A stretch of 19,498 nt of DNA from CAYYFV01 sp964451705 (GCA_964451705.1 CAYVIV010000016.1:1-19498), one strand, 5' to 3'. Shown: positions 1 through 7,324, counted from the stretch's first letter. Translations and numbers: made by a program. Notes: generated from the letters alone by a model not told the origin.

Positions 1-361
1 ATATATCTGGCATAAAAAAATAAGCAACAACATACAAAACCCCAGTAAAAAATGTGTTTACAAACAAAAATGCAGACATATAGTCCAAATATGCTTGTTG
101 AGACTTTTGTTTTATTTTGCCTAACATTGGCATAAAAACACCACTTAAAACGCCGGCAGCTGTAATAATATAAATAGCATCTGGCACTAAGTAAGCACTA
201 AAAAATGCATCTGTACTAGCACTAGCACCAAAATAAAATGCAACTAACAAATCCCTTACAAAACCAAGCACATAACTCAACAATGCAAATACTATAAGCA
301 GTAAAGATGCTTTTTTATGTGAGATTGCCTTAAATTGAGATACAAATAAACGACGAAACAT
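1..361 (-). CDS. murJ: Lipid II flippase MurJ (MviN family), N-terminal part, cut by window start
   Basis: Reading leftward from the ATG at 361-359 gives about 120 residues beginning MFRRLFVSQFKAI and still open at base 1. Residues about 20-40 are hydrophobic and lead into GFVRDLLVAFYFGASASTDA, followed by FFSAYLVPD and further membrane segments. This GxxRD...FGAS..DAF...P block is the N-terminal signature of MurJ/MviN, an integral membrane protein of the MOP exporter superfamily. MurJ flips the peptidoglycan precursor lipid II to the outer face of the cytoplasmic membrane. The start codon directly follows the topA stop (TAA then ATG, no spacer), so the two genes are probably co-transcribed and translationally coupled. 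No Shine-Dalgarno sequence is visible. The C-terminal three quarters lie outside the window, so an intact gene cannot be confirmed. Confidence 0.88.
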   Translation of the reverse strand, partial: MFRRLFVSQFKAISHKKASLLLIVFALLSYVLGFVRDLLVAFYFGASASTDAFFSAYLVPDAIYIITAAGVLSGVFMPMLGKIKQKSQQAYLDYMSAFLFVNTFFTGVLYVVAYFFMPDI

Positions 362-2848
362 TTATTTCTTTTTATCTGCTAATATTTCTTGCGCTTGTTC
401 CAAAGTCACAGTAGCTGGATCGAGACCTTTTGTTAAAGATGCATTAATCTTGCCTTCATTAACATACGGCCCATATCGTCCATTCATAATTTTAATAGCC
501 GAACCCTCAAATTCTTTAAGCACTTGCTTAGAAGGCCCCCTAGTCTGCTTACCTGCCTCTAAAGCTGCTAAAATATCTTTTTCTACTGGATCCAAAACCA
601 ACTCAACTGCAACAGATGCAGTTTTAGACTTAGATTTTAAATAGGGACCATATCGCCCAATATCAGCTACAACTTCTTCTCCATCTGCCGTTGTTGCAAC
701 TACACGTGGCAAACTCAGTAACTTTAAAGCCAGCTTTAAATCTACTTGCTCCACAGAATATCCCTTAGGAATAGATTTCATTTTTGGTTTAAAATTTTTG
801 TCATTTTCATCCTTTTCCCCTAGCTGCACATATGGGCCAAAACGACCTACCTTTGCAAATACTGGCATTTTTGTATCTGGATCATCACCAAGTGAACCTG
901 CTTGTTCCAGTTGAGCCTGAGTTTCTATTAACTCACGGGCGAACTCTGGTGTCAGCATATCTGGCTGAGTACCTTCGGGTATTGAAACCTTCTTTTCTCC
1001 CATTTCCAAAAAGGGACCGAATCTACCAATTCTCAAGTCTATATCGTCTGCACCCTCTATTGGCAATGTACAAGCAGCCTTTGGATCAATCTCCAATTGA
1101 GTAATTTCTTTAAGGCCCATGGTACCTTCTTGGCCATAATAAAACTGCTTTAGGTATTCCACAAATTCAATTTCTCCTCGCGAAATAGCATCCAAGTCTT
1201 CTTCCATCTTTGCTGTAAAATCATAATCGACCAAAAACATAAAATTTTGTTCCATTAACCTCACAACTCCAAACGCCATAAATGTAGGCACCAATGCCTT
1301 ACCAAGTTTAAAAACATATCTTCTTCGGATAATCGTATCTATAATAGACGCATATGTAGAAGGTCGCCCAATCCCCTTAGCTTCTAAGGCCTTAACCAAA
1401 GTCGCTTCGTTGTAACGTGCCGGTGGCTTTGTCGCATGTTGTTTAGTCTCACAGTCTTCCAAGGCCACTGCTTGTTTGGCTTTTAACTCTGGCAGTGCTT
1501 GCCCATCATCTATAACAGCTCCATGCTCAGCATATAATTTTCTAAAACCAGCAAAGGTAGTCACTCTGCCATTAGCTCTAAACGAACTCGACTTAGAGAC
1601 AATATCCGCAGAAGTCTGTAAAAACTCAAAATCCTTCATCTGGCTAGCTACAGTTCTCTTAAATATCAAACTATATAATTTCAATTGCTCTTCTGTTAAA
1701 GCAGAAGATAGTTGTTTAGGCGAACGGAAACTAGAACCAGCTGGTCTAATAGCCTCATGTGCCTCTTGAGCATTTTTAACCTTTGATTTATACAGCCTGA
1801 CCTTTTCTGGTAGGTATTCATCTCCAAAATCCTTAGAAACAAATGCTCTACAAGCATTAATAGCCTGAGAACTCAAACTAATAGAATCTGTTCTCATATA
1901 GGTAATATAACCATTTTCATATAATTTTTGAGCTACTTGCATGGTCCTTTTCGAACTAAAACCCAGTTTGTGGTTAGCATCTTGCTGCAAAGTGGAAGTA
2001 GTAAATGGAGGTTTCGGGCTGGTCTTCATAGGTTTGGTAACCACATTGTCGACCATAAAATCCTCAGATTTTATTCTTTCTATAACCTGCTCTATATTAT
2101 CCTTATTCAAAACCAAAACCTTATTTTTGGCCTCTCCAGTATTAGCATCAAAGTCCTTAGAACCAGCGACTTTTTGACCTTCATATTCACGCAAATCCGC
2201 CTTAAACTTCGATTTATCTGCCAAAAAATCAGCCTCAACACTCATATAAGCTGCAGATTTAAAAGCCATGCGTGCTCGCTCCTTTTCGACAATCAAACGT
2301 GTAGCAACACTTTGCACTCTACCTGCTGAAAGCTTTGGAGCAATTTTTCTCCACAGCAAAGGTGATAACTCATATCCATATAAGCGATCTAAAACCCTAC
2401 GTGTGGCCTGCGCTGTCACCATATGACTATCCACCTGTCTCGGGTTGTCCAAAGCAGCTTGAATCGCAGACTCTGTAATCTCATGAAAAGCCAATCTCTT
2501 CACAGGAATCTTGGGCTTTAGCACTTCTAGTAAATGCCAAGAAATACTCTCCCCTTCTCTATCCTCATCTGTTGCCAGGTATAATTCGGTAGCATCTTTC
2601 AAAAGATCTTTAAGTTTCTTAACCTGCTTCTTTTTATCTTTACTAACTACATATAGTGGCTCAAAATCTTTTTCAATATTCACGCCCATTCTCGACCATT
2701 TCTCAGCCTTATATTTTGCAGGAATTTCAGAGCTATCTGCTGGCAAATCTCTAATATGACCAATTGATGACTCAACCACATATTCCTTTCCAAGAATTTT
2801 AGAGATAGTTTTTGCCTTTGCAGGCGACTCAACTATTACTAACTTCAA
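362..2848 (-). CDS. topA: DNA topoisomerase I (type IA), TTG start
   Basis: This enzyme relaxes negative supercoils by cutting and rejoining one DNA strand through a tyrosine. The reading frame is open further upstream to 2902, but the family begins MKLVIVESPAKAK, which matches a TTG at 2848-2846. That start gives 828 residues. The TOPRIM domain covers about residues 1-120, with ESPAKAK at 7-13 and the acidic motif LATDEDREGE at 91-100. The active-site tyrosine is Y317 in GYITYMRTDS. The C-terminus holds four Topo_C-type repeats marked by GRFGPF, GRFGPY, GRYGPY and GRYGPY. There are no paired-cysteine zinc fingers of the E. coli type. This layout is known in actinobacterial and many small-genome bacterial enzymes. 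The stop abuts the murJ start. Upstream lies the LOG gene, 79 bases away, with AT-rich -10-like sequence near 2862-2877 but no clear -35. Confidence 0.96.
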   Translation of the reverse strand: MKLVIVESPAKAKTISKILGKEYVVESSIGHIRDLPADSSEIPAKYKAEKWSRMGVNIEKDFEPLYVVSKDKKKQVKKLKDLLKDATELYLATDEDREGESISWHLLEVLKPKIPVKRLAFHEITESAIQAALDNPRQVDSHMVTAQATRRVLDRLYGYELSPLLWRKIAPKLSAGRVQSVATRLIVEKERARMAFKSAAYMSVEADFLADKSKFKADLREYEGQKVAGSKDFDANTGEAKNKVLVLNKDNIEQVIERIKSEDFMVDNVVTKPMKTSPKPPFTTSTLQQDANHKLGFSSKRTMQVAQKLYENGYITYMRTDSISLSSQAINACRAFVSKDFGDEYLPEKVRLYKSKVKNAQEAHEAIRPAGSSFRSPKQLSSALTEEQLKLYSLIFKRTVASQMKDFEFLQTSADIVSKSSSFRANGRVTTFAGFRKLYAEHGAVIDDGQALPELKAKQAVALEDCETKQHATKPPARYNEATLVKALEAKGIGRPSTYASIIDTIIRRRYVFKLGKALVPTFMAFGVVRLMEQNFMFLVDYDFTAKMEEDLDAISRGEIEFVEYLKQFYYGQEGTMGLKEITQLEIDPKAACTLPIEGADDIDLRIGRFGPFLEMGEKKVSIPEGTQPDMLTPEFARELIETQAQLEQAGSLGDDPDTKMPVFAKVGRFGPYVQLGEKDENDKNFKPKMKSIPKGYSVEQVDLKLALKLLSLPRVVATTADGEEVVADIGRYGPYLKSKSKTASVAVELVLDPVEKDILAALEAGKQTRGPSKQVLKEFEGSAIKIMNGRYGPYVNEGKINASLTKGLDPATVTLEQAQEILADKKK

Positions 2849-2927
2849 AATAAAACGGATTAAATATACACTATATTTTCTACAATTCAGCAAAAAACAC
2901 AAGCTTTTAAAATTTTTTAAGCCTTTT

Positions 2928-3518
2928 TCAGGACTTTTTGAGATAATCTTGATAGGAATTATCTATAATTTCCATGATCTCATCTAAACTATCTACCTTC
3001 TGAACTAAATCCAGATCTTTAGCATCTGCAAGCTCAGAATCTATAATATTATCTTTAGCCCAATCTAAAAAACTATGCCACATATCACCATAAACCAGCA
3101 CTGGCACATTTTTAACATGTCCGACTTGTAACAATTGCCAAACAAAAGCAAACTCTAAAAGAGTCCCAATACCACCTGGTGCAATCACTACAAAATTTGA
3201 AATTCTAATAAATTCATCCAATCGTTTAGAAAATTTTTCAAAGTGCTCTACCACATCCAAACTTGAATTCTGCGGCTCTCGAAATGGCAATTCAATCCTT
3301 ACTCCAATCGACTGGCTTTTATTTTCTGGGTCCAAACTGCCTTCTGTATGCCCTTTATTAGCAGCTTGCATAACACCAGGCCCCCCACCTGTCACTACAT
3401 CCATATGTCTTTGTCCTAACATATACCCAAGTTTATACATATCCTGGTATGCAGGTGCTGTCTCTTCTAAACGCGAAGAACCAAAAACAATTACTCTAAA
3501 TTTTTGACTGTCTAACAT
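2928..3518 (-). CDS. LOG-family protein (nucleoside 5'-monophosphate phosphoribohydrolase-like)
   Basis: The protein has 196 residues and a Rossmann-like fold of the LOG or 'lysine decarboxylase-like' family. The two diagnostic motifs are visible: GGGPGVMQAANKG at about residues 43-55 and PGGIGTLLE at about 113-121. Characterised members hydrolyse nucleoside monophosphates such as AMP or cytokinin ribotides to a free base and ribose 5-phosphate; despite the old name they do not decarboxylate lysine. The gene overlaps the 3' end of rpiA by 23 bases, so both come from one transcript. Because RpiA uses ribose 5-phosphate, a nucleotide-salvage role is a reasonable inference. The substrate cannot be read from sequence. 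The stop is TGA, showing that UGA is not reassigned here. No Shine-Dalgarno sequence precedes the ATG. Confidence 0.9.
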   Translation of the reverse strand: MLDSQKFRVIVFGSSRLEETAPAYQDMYKLGYMLGQRHMDVVTGGGPGVMQAANKGHTEGSLDPENKSQSIGVRIELPFREPQNSSLDVVEHFEKFSKRLDEFIRISNFVVIAPGGIGTLLEFAFVWQLLQVGHVKNVPVLVYGDMWHSFLDWAKDNIIDSELADAKDLDLVQKVDSLDEIMEIIDNSYQDYLKKS

Positions 3519-4233
3519 TATGATCTATCTTAAAAAAATATTTAAATAATTTAACATCCGTCTCAAGCTCCAAAACTTCATTGGCTTTAGCATCAAGTTC
3601 TAAATCCATTTCTCCAGCCACCCAAATTTCATCGTATCCAGACTCAAACAAGCCAACCACCAAAATTCCTGCTGTAGTCTTGAGCATTTCAGTTATGGCA
3701 GCAAGCTCCTCAAATTCATCGACAATAATCTCCACAATTAGGTTTTCAGACTGCGACTTTTGCTCTCTAATATAGAAATTCAGGTACTCAAATCTATTAG
3801 AAAACTCGTAAATAAAACCTGGATCAAGTTCTAAAAAAAGCTTTGGTAACCTTTCAAAATCTAATTTTCTATAATCAACTAAGTTAATTGCATACTCAGA
3901 AAGTTCCAAAAGTTGTTTTTCCGGATGCACAAAACCACCATCACCCTTCAGTACAGTTCCTGTCTTTAGATTGACATAATCTGCACCATCAAACAACAAG
4001 TCAATTTTATGACACTCGTCTAGCTCCACAGTCTTCAAGCCCAATTTTTTAGCCTCTTGTTGCAAAGCGTCGTCAGCAGCAATAAATTCAATGTTTAAAT
4101 TATTTTTCACAACATGCTCATGCAACAGCTTTACCATAAAACCCACAGTTGTCCCAGCCCCAAGCCCGATTACCATACCATCAAAAACCTTCTCGCAAGC
4201 TAGTTTAGCTAAAGCAATCTTAAACCTATCCAT
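3496..4233 (-). CDS. rpiA: Ribose-5-phosphate isomerase A
   Basis: RpiA interconverts ribose 5-phosphate and ribulose 5-phosphate in the pentose phosphate pathway. The chosen ATG at 4233 gives 245 residues starting MDRFKIALAKLA and places the GLGAGTT phosphate loop at residues 23-29, almost exactly as in E. coli RpiA. A TTG seven codons further upstream is possible but less likely. The active-site block is conserved: FDGAD carries D82 and D85, K96 lies in LKGDGG, and E105 lies in HPEK. These match D81, D84, K94 and E103 of the E. coli enzyme with one inserted residue. The C-terminal half is divergent, with an acidic stretch after about residue 165. A good promoter (4259-4287) lies just upstream, and the 3' end overlaps the LOG gene by 23 bases. 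Confidence 0.9.
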   Translation of the reverse strand: MDRFKIALAKLACEKVFDGMVIGLGAGTTVGFMVKLLHEHVVKNNLNIEFIAADDALQQEAKKLGLKTVELDECHKIDLLFDGADYVNLKTGTVLKGDGGFVHPEKQLLELSEYAINLVDYRKLDFERLPKLFLELDPGFIYEFSNRFEYLNFYIREQKSQSENLIVEIIVDEFEELAAITEMLKTTAGILVVGLFESGYDEIWVAGEMDLELDAKANEVLELETDVKLFKYFFKIDHNVRQSKI

Positions 4234-4258
4234 AAGCAAAATTTTTTTAAACAAGATT

Positions 4259-4287
4259 CTTATATAAATCTAGCAAATCTAAATCAA
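4259..4287 (-). promoter_or_regulatory. Promoter of rpiA-LOG
   Basis: On the minus strand a TTGATT -35 box (4287-4282) is followed, 17 bases later, by a TATAAG -10 box (4264-4259). The rpiA ATG lies 25 bases downstream of the -10 box. The promoter starts right after the tRNA-Asp terminator, so rpiA-LOG is probably a separate transcript. Confidence 0.65.
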
Positions 4288-4288
4288 T

Positions 4289-4318
4289 AAAAAAAGTTTA
4301 AAAAAAGATTTAAACTTT
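4289..4318 (-). terminator. Rho-independent terminator of tRNA-Asp
   Basis: The minus strand carries AAAGTTTAAA, a short loop, TTTAAACTTT, and then a run of Ts. The ten-base stem is AT-only but perfect. It begins 12 bases after the tRNA CCA end. Confidence 0.65.
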
Positions 4319-4330
4319 AAGATTTTTAAG

Positions 4331-4407
4331 TGGCGGGATCGACGAGATTTGAACTCGCGACCTCCTGCGTGACAGGCAGGCGTTCTAACCAACTGAACTA
4401 CGACCCC
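4331..4407 (-). tRNA. tRNA-Asp (GTC)
   Basis: The minus strand folds into a full cloverleaf of 77 bases. The acceptor arm GGGGTCG pairs with CGATCCC, with one G-U pair. The D-arm lies in TAGTTCAGTTGGTTAGA. The anticodon stem CCTGC/GCAGG encloses the loop CTGTCAC with anticodon GTC. The T-arm contains GTTCAAATC. Discriminator G73 and an encoded CCA tail (4333-4331) are present. The gene stands alone between its own promoter and terminator. Confidence 0.97.
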
Positions 4408-4418
4408 ACATATGTAAG

Positions 4419-4449
4419 ATTATATTATTGATATAAGAGCAAAAGTCAA
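4419..4449 (-). promoter_or_regulatory. Promoter of tRNA-Asp
   Basis: On the minus strand TTGACT (4449-4444) and TATAAT (4424-4419) are separated by 19 bases. The -10 box ends 11 bases before the mature tRNA 5' end. Both hexamers are near consensus, but the spacer is two bases longer than usual, as at the rpsP promoter. Confidence 0.6.
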
Positions 4450-4503
4450 ATATTTTTTTGAAAAAAAACACAATATACTCTAAAGTGAAAAAAACATTAG
4501 CTT

Positions 4504-5422
4504 ATGAAAATTGGAATTGACTGTCGTATGTATGGCTCTGACTTTACCGGTATTGGTAATTACATACAGGAATTAGTCGGACAACTAGCCTTAATCAATA
4601 CTGAATTTAAATTTATTCTATATTTTAATGAACCAGAATATTCAAAGTTCCAACTGCCAAATAAAAACTTTCAAAAAATACTTGTCAACTGTCCTATCTA
4701 CTCACTCAAAGAACAAATTAAATTCGCCGTAATCTTATACCAAACAAGTCCAAACCTCATGCATTTCCCACATTTTAATGCACCAATTTTTTATTTCAAA
4801 AAAAATATAGTTACAATTCACGACCTCACATTAAATCGCTTTGCAACAAGTAAAATTAAAAAGTTCGCTTACAACCTAAGCATTGTTATCAATGTTCTCA
4901 AAGCCAAACAAATCATTTGTGTCTCAGACTTTAGCAAGAATCATCTCAATAAAACCTTCAAGATCATATCCAAAAAAGTTCAAACAGTACACCTAGGCTG
5001 CTTATTTAAAGACAAACAACCAAAACTCAACCCTGATTTACCTAAACAATATATTTTTTATGCCGGCAATTGGAAAAAACATAAAAATATTGAAAATCTC
5101 GTCTTGGCCTTCGAAATACTCAAAAATCACTATCAATACAAAGGCAAACTCATACTCACAGGTCTTCCAAGTCCAGATAACCCAAAACCTTTAGAAACCA
5201 TTCAAAAGTCAAAGTATAAAGAGCAAATAGTCTTAGCAAAAAAACTNNNNNNNNNNNNNNNNNNNNNNNNNNNNNNNNNNNNNNNNNNNNNNNNNNNNNN
5301 NNNNNNNNNNNNNNNNNNNNNNNNNNNNNNNNNNNNNNNNNNNNNNACGCTTAAAGGATTTTAGTTTTCAAACTATGGCCAAAAAAACTTATCAAATATA
5401 CAAATCATGTTTAAAGAGTTAA
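4504..5422 (+). CDS. Family-4-like glycosyltransferase, interrupted by an assembly gap
   Basis: The 248 residues before the gap begin MKIGIDCRMYGSDFTGIGNY, a typical GT-B glycosyltransferase start of family GT4, followed by IVTIHDLT and ICVSDFSK in the acceptor half. The linker QYIFYAGNWKKHKNIENLV opens the nucleotide-sugar half. The enzyme probably transfers a sugar to an envelope glycan at the cytoplasmic membrane face; the sugar is unknown. A 100-N gap (5247-5346) removes the donor-binding EX7E region. After the gap, the frame starting at 5348 reads RLKDFSFQTMAKKTYQIYKS, a classic GT4 C-terminus, and ends at TAA 5420-5422. This frame is offset from the pre-gap frame by the arbitrary gap length; the pre-gap frame would stop at 5364 and is an artefact. 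GT4 proteins are about 370 residues, so roughly 100 residues are missing. A weak -10-like TATACT lies at 4474-4479. Confidence 0.85.
5247..5346. other. Assembly gap of 100 Ns
   Basis: Exactly 100 Ns replace sequence inside the glycosyltransferase gene. A round 100 is the conventional placeholder for a gap of unknown size, so coordinates across it are not physical distances. The flanking gene ends suggest that both sides belong to one gene. Confidence 0.98.
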
Positions 5423-5703
5423 AAACTGAGTTTCTCAAGCAAATTAAGCAAAAGGGCCTAGAACAAAGCTTTCAAGCCTGCCATGTTTGCTATGTGGTAA
5501 AACAAACCCTAGAAAAAATTTACAGTGATCAAATACAAATACTCAGTCAAATCACTATTAAGCAATATAAACACAACACAATCTACATACAAAGCGATAG
5601 CCAACTTGTAAAACATGAAATACACTATAAAAAATCACAAATACTCGAGGAGGCAAATAAACGCTTAACTACGGAGCAAATTCAAGATTTAAGATTTTTT
5701 TAA
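5407..5703 (+). CDS. DUF721 / DciA-like small protein
   Basis: This 98-residue protein starts MFKELKTEFLKQI and ends in EANKRLTTEQIQDLRFF. The pattern of an N-terminal helical part, a central strand pair (ITIKQYKHNTIYIQSDS), a helix LVKHEIHYKKSQILEEANKRL and a terminal 'I.DLRF' strand is that of the DUF721 family, which includes DciA. DciA helps load the replicative helicase DnaB in bacteria without DnaC or DnaI. Whether this short version does so here is inference. Its start overlaps the glycosyltransferase stop by 16 bases, so they are likely co-transcribed. There is no Shine-Dalgarno sequence. The strong promoter of rpsP follows directly. Confidence 0.6.
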   Translation: MFKELKTEFLKQIKQKGLEQSFQACHVCYVVKQTLEKIYSDQIQILSQITIKQYKHNTIYIQSDSQLVKHEIHYKKSQILEEANKRLTTEQIQDLRFF

Positions 5704-5710
5704 TTAAAGC

Positions 5711-5741
5711 TTGACAAGCAAACTCAAGTTGATAGTATAAT
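5711..5741 (+). promoter_or_regulatory. Promoter of rpsP-khpA
   Basis: A perfect TTGACA (5711-5716) and a perfect TATAAT (5736-5741) are separated by 19 bases. The rpsP start lies 30 bases downstream of the -10 box. Both hexamers match the sigma-70-type consensus. The long spacer may be the local norm, since tRNA-Asp shows the same spacing. Confidence 0.7.
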
Positions 5742-5771
5742 CAAGCATTTTATCAGCTAACCTAAGACGTA

Positions 5772-6080
5772 TTGCTAGTAATTAGACTCCAAAGAACAGG
5801 AAGACGCAATTTGGCTGCATACAGAGTAGTTGTTGCAGAGAAAGCTAGAGCAGTTTCAAAAAAATACATTGAATCACTCGGGTACTACCTGCCAACACAA
5901 AACCCTAAAGTTATCGAAATCGATACTAACAAGGTTGAGGCATGGATTGCTAAAGGAGCAAAACCATCTGCCACTGTTGCATCGCTTTGCAAGCAACTTG
6001 GCGCTAAAGATATGGAAAAATATTTTAAGCCCAATAGCAAAAAGGCCAAAAAGAAAAAGGCTACCGAAGAACAAGCTTAA
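5772..6080 (+). CDS. rpsP: 30S ribosomal protein S16, TTG start
   Basis: S16 is a small-subunit ribosomal protein that binds 16S rRNA during assembly. The 102-residue product reads MLVIRLQRTGRRNLAAYRVV, with the S16 signature of basic IRLxRxGRR followed by a beta strand, then YIESLGYYLP and a Lys-rich tail KKAKKKK. The start must be TTG at 5772: an in-frame stop lies nine bases upstream, and the MLVIRL start is where the family begins. No Shine-Dalgarno sequence precedes it. A consensus promoter lies upstream, and khpA follows 52 bases downstream on the same transcript, the common bacterial order. Confidence 0.96.
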   Translation: MLVIRLQRTGRRNLAAYRVVVAEKARAVSKKYIESLGYYLPTQNPKVIEIDTNKVEAWIAKGAKPSATVASLCKQLGAKDMEKYFKPNSKKAKKKKATEEQA

Positions 6081-6132
6081 AAGTTAAAACAGGCCACAGT
6101 GCTTGTTGATAGAATTTAACAACCAAACAAAA

Positions 6133-6441
6133 ATGGACGCTACACACAAAGATAGAGATTTTATTGAGTTCGTTGTCAAAAACATTGTCGACTCTCCAGA
6201 AGAAGTAGTAATAGACAGAACAATCGACGACCTAGGAATCCTAATTACCCTTAAAGTTGCTAAAGACGATATGGGTAAAATTATTGGAAAAAATGGTCAA
6301 ACTGCTAAAGCAATCAGAGTGTTGCTTAGATTAATAGGTTCAAAAAACGAAGAAAGAGTTAACTTAAAGATCTTAGAACCAGAGGGAAGCGAAGAATCAA
6401 ACCTTCCAAACTCCGGACTAGACGAAGATCTAGAAGTTTAA
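6133..6441 (+). CDS. khpA: KH-domain RNA-binding protein KhpA
   Basis: This 102-residue single-KH protein (YlqC/KhpA family) binds RNA and in other bacteria works with KhpB in cell-length and RNA control. The KH motif GKIIGKNGQTAKAIR spans residues 48-62, with the GKNG loop at 52-55. The N-terminus DFIEFVVKNIVDSPEEV is typical of the family. I chose ATG 6133 because it sits just before the conserved helix; a TTG at 6103 would add ten residues without family support. The tail after about residue 82 is acidic. It follows rpsP, the usual neighbour, and is followed by a clear terminator. Confidence 0.9.
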   Translation: MDATHKDRDFIEFVVKNIVDSPEEVVIDRTIDDLGILITLKVAKDDMGKIIGKNGQTAKAIRVLLRLIGSKNEERVNLKILEPEGSEESNLPNSGLDEDLEV

Positions 6442-6465
6442 TTGCAAAAAACCTAAAAAAAATAT

Positions 6466-6497
6466 AAACTCATCATATATAAATGATGAGTTTTTTT
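6466..6497 (+). terminator. Rho-independent terminator after rpsP-khpA
   Basis: AAACTCATCAT (6466-6476) pairs with ATGATGAGTTT (6483-6493) around a six-base loop, followed by Ts to 6497. An A-rich stretch on the other side makes the structure potentially active in both directions. It ends one base before the next gene's start codon. Confidence 0.8.
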
Positions 6498-6911
6498 ATG
6501 GCTAATTCTCTTTACTTTCTTCAAATAATCCAGGGGTCAATTTTAGACACAGCACAAAGTGCTAGTGTAGTTGACCTAATTAATCAGTTAATCGCCTTTG
6601 CAATAATTTTAGCAGGCTTGCTTTCATTTGCCTTTGTCTTTTGGGGTGGGATTCGCTTTATACTCTCCGGTGGCGAGGATGAAAAAATCAAAGAAGCAGT
6701 TTCTACTATTAGATTTGCAATCATTGGCCTTATATTCACTATGGCCTCAGTTATTATAGTTAATGTAGTCGGCAGAGTTGTTGGTATTAACACAGTTAAA
6801 TATCTAAATGTACAACAAATAATACAAACAATAGACTCAATTACTTCAGACCTACAAGGCGATAGCAAATCAAACTCTTCCCAAGATCAATTTCCACAGA
6901 GTTTAGACTAA
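6498..6911 (+). CDS. Small two-helix membrane protein, TrbC/VirB2-pilin-like
   Basis: The product from ATG 6498 has 137 residues. Residues about 31-57 (ending FVFWGGIRFILSGG) and 69-95 (IRFAIIGLIFTMASVIIVNV) are hydrophobic, joined by a charged loop SGGEDEKIKEAVST. This layout resembles small pilin-like proteins of the TrbC/VirB2 type that are frequent in Patescibacteria. VirB2-type pilins sit in the inner membrane before assembly, but no secretion-system gene lies nearby, so the role is unknown. An in-frame ATG at 6483 lies inside the terminator stem and is less likely. The tail after residue 115 is polar, rich in Ser, Gln and Asp. The stop overlaps by four bases with the stop of the converging next gene. 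Confidence 0.65.
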   Translation: MANSLYFLQIIQGSILDTAQSASVVDLINQLIAFAIILAGLLSFAFVFWGGIRFILSGGEDEKIKEAVSTIRFAIIGLIFTMASVIIVNVVGRVVGINTVKYLNVQQIIQTIDSITSDLQGDSKSNSSQDQFPQSLD

Positions 6912-7291
6912 GACTTAATTTGCTTAGCAACTTGCAAACGCATATTAAAATTAGCCTCCAGGGACTTCCAGTCATAAACAAACTTAAAATTCTCAATTGC
7001 TCTACTTACAGCAAAAACAATTGGAATATTTTTAGTACCATCATAACAAAATGCATCCCCAAGCTCTAAAACTGGATTATAATCCACAAAACCATATTGA
7101 CTAGGCAACACAGGGATCACACCTAAGGTTAAGTATTCCTCTAATTCCCCTTTAAAATCAGGTCCAACCAACAGTATATCCGCTTTTTTCAAATCTTTGA
7201 CATACACACACGGTAGCAAATCTAAATCCTTCTGCAATTTACTTGCAAGTTCAAGACAAAAAATTTTTGGTACTCTAGCATCTATACTCAT
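6908..7291 (-). CDS. Unrecognised 127-residue protein, similar in pattern to half a GT-B domain
   Basis: I do not recognise this family with certainty. The protein is soluble, without signal peptide or membrane segment. Residues 38-44 (ADILLVG) look like a Rossmann strand, and the following LEEYLTLGVIPVLPSQYG recalls the 'E...G.PVV' segment of the nucleotide-sugar half of GT-B glycosyltransferases. After it come NPVLELGDAF and a C-terminal helix region AVSRAIENFKFVYDW. At this length it cannot be a whole glycosyltransferase. It converges with the pilin-like gene, their stops overlapping, and it diverges from the exonuclease gene. A TATAAT box lies 27 bases upstream of the ATG. Confidence 0.6.
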   Translation of the reverse strand: MSIDARVPKIFCLELASKLQKDLDLLPCVYVKDLKKADILLVGPDFKGELEEYLTLGVIPVLPSQYGFVDYNPVLELGDAFCYDGTKNIPIVFAVSRAIENFKFVYDWKSLEANFNMRLQVAKQIKS

Positions 7292-7318
7292 TTATTTCAG
7301 ATTATTTTACTGACTTTT

Positions 7319-7324
7319 ATTATA
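7319..7324 (-). promoter_or_regulatory. -10 box of the 127-residue protein gene
   Basis: A perfect TATAAT on the minus strand lies 27 bases before the ATG at 7291. No good -35 box is seen at 16-18 bases; TTGGAG at a 15-base spacing is the best candidate. Confidence 0.4.

Noticed and set aside
450..2759. Open frames on the plus strand opposite topA
   Set aside because: Chance antisense frames over a firmly identified gene, with no domain pattern.
2849..2902. Longer topA start at 2902
   Set aside because: The added 18 residues match nothing in the family, and TTG 2848 gives the canonical MKLVIVES start.
2879..2925. Terminator between the LOG gene and topA
   Set aside because: The AAGCTT...AAGCC symmetry gives only about four good base pairs before the T run; too weak to list.
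4234..4254. rpiA start at TTG 4254
   Set aside because: ATG 4233 places the phosphate loop at the family position; the extension adds only MFKKILL-type sequence.
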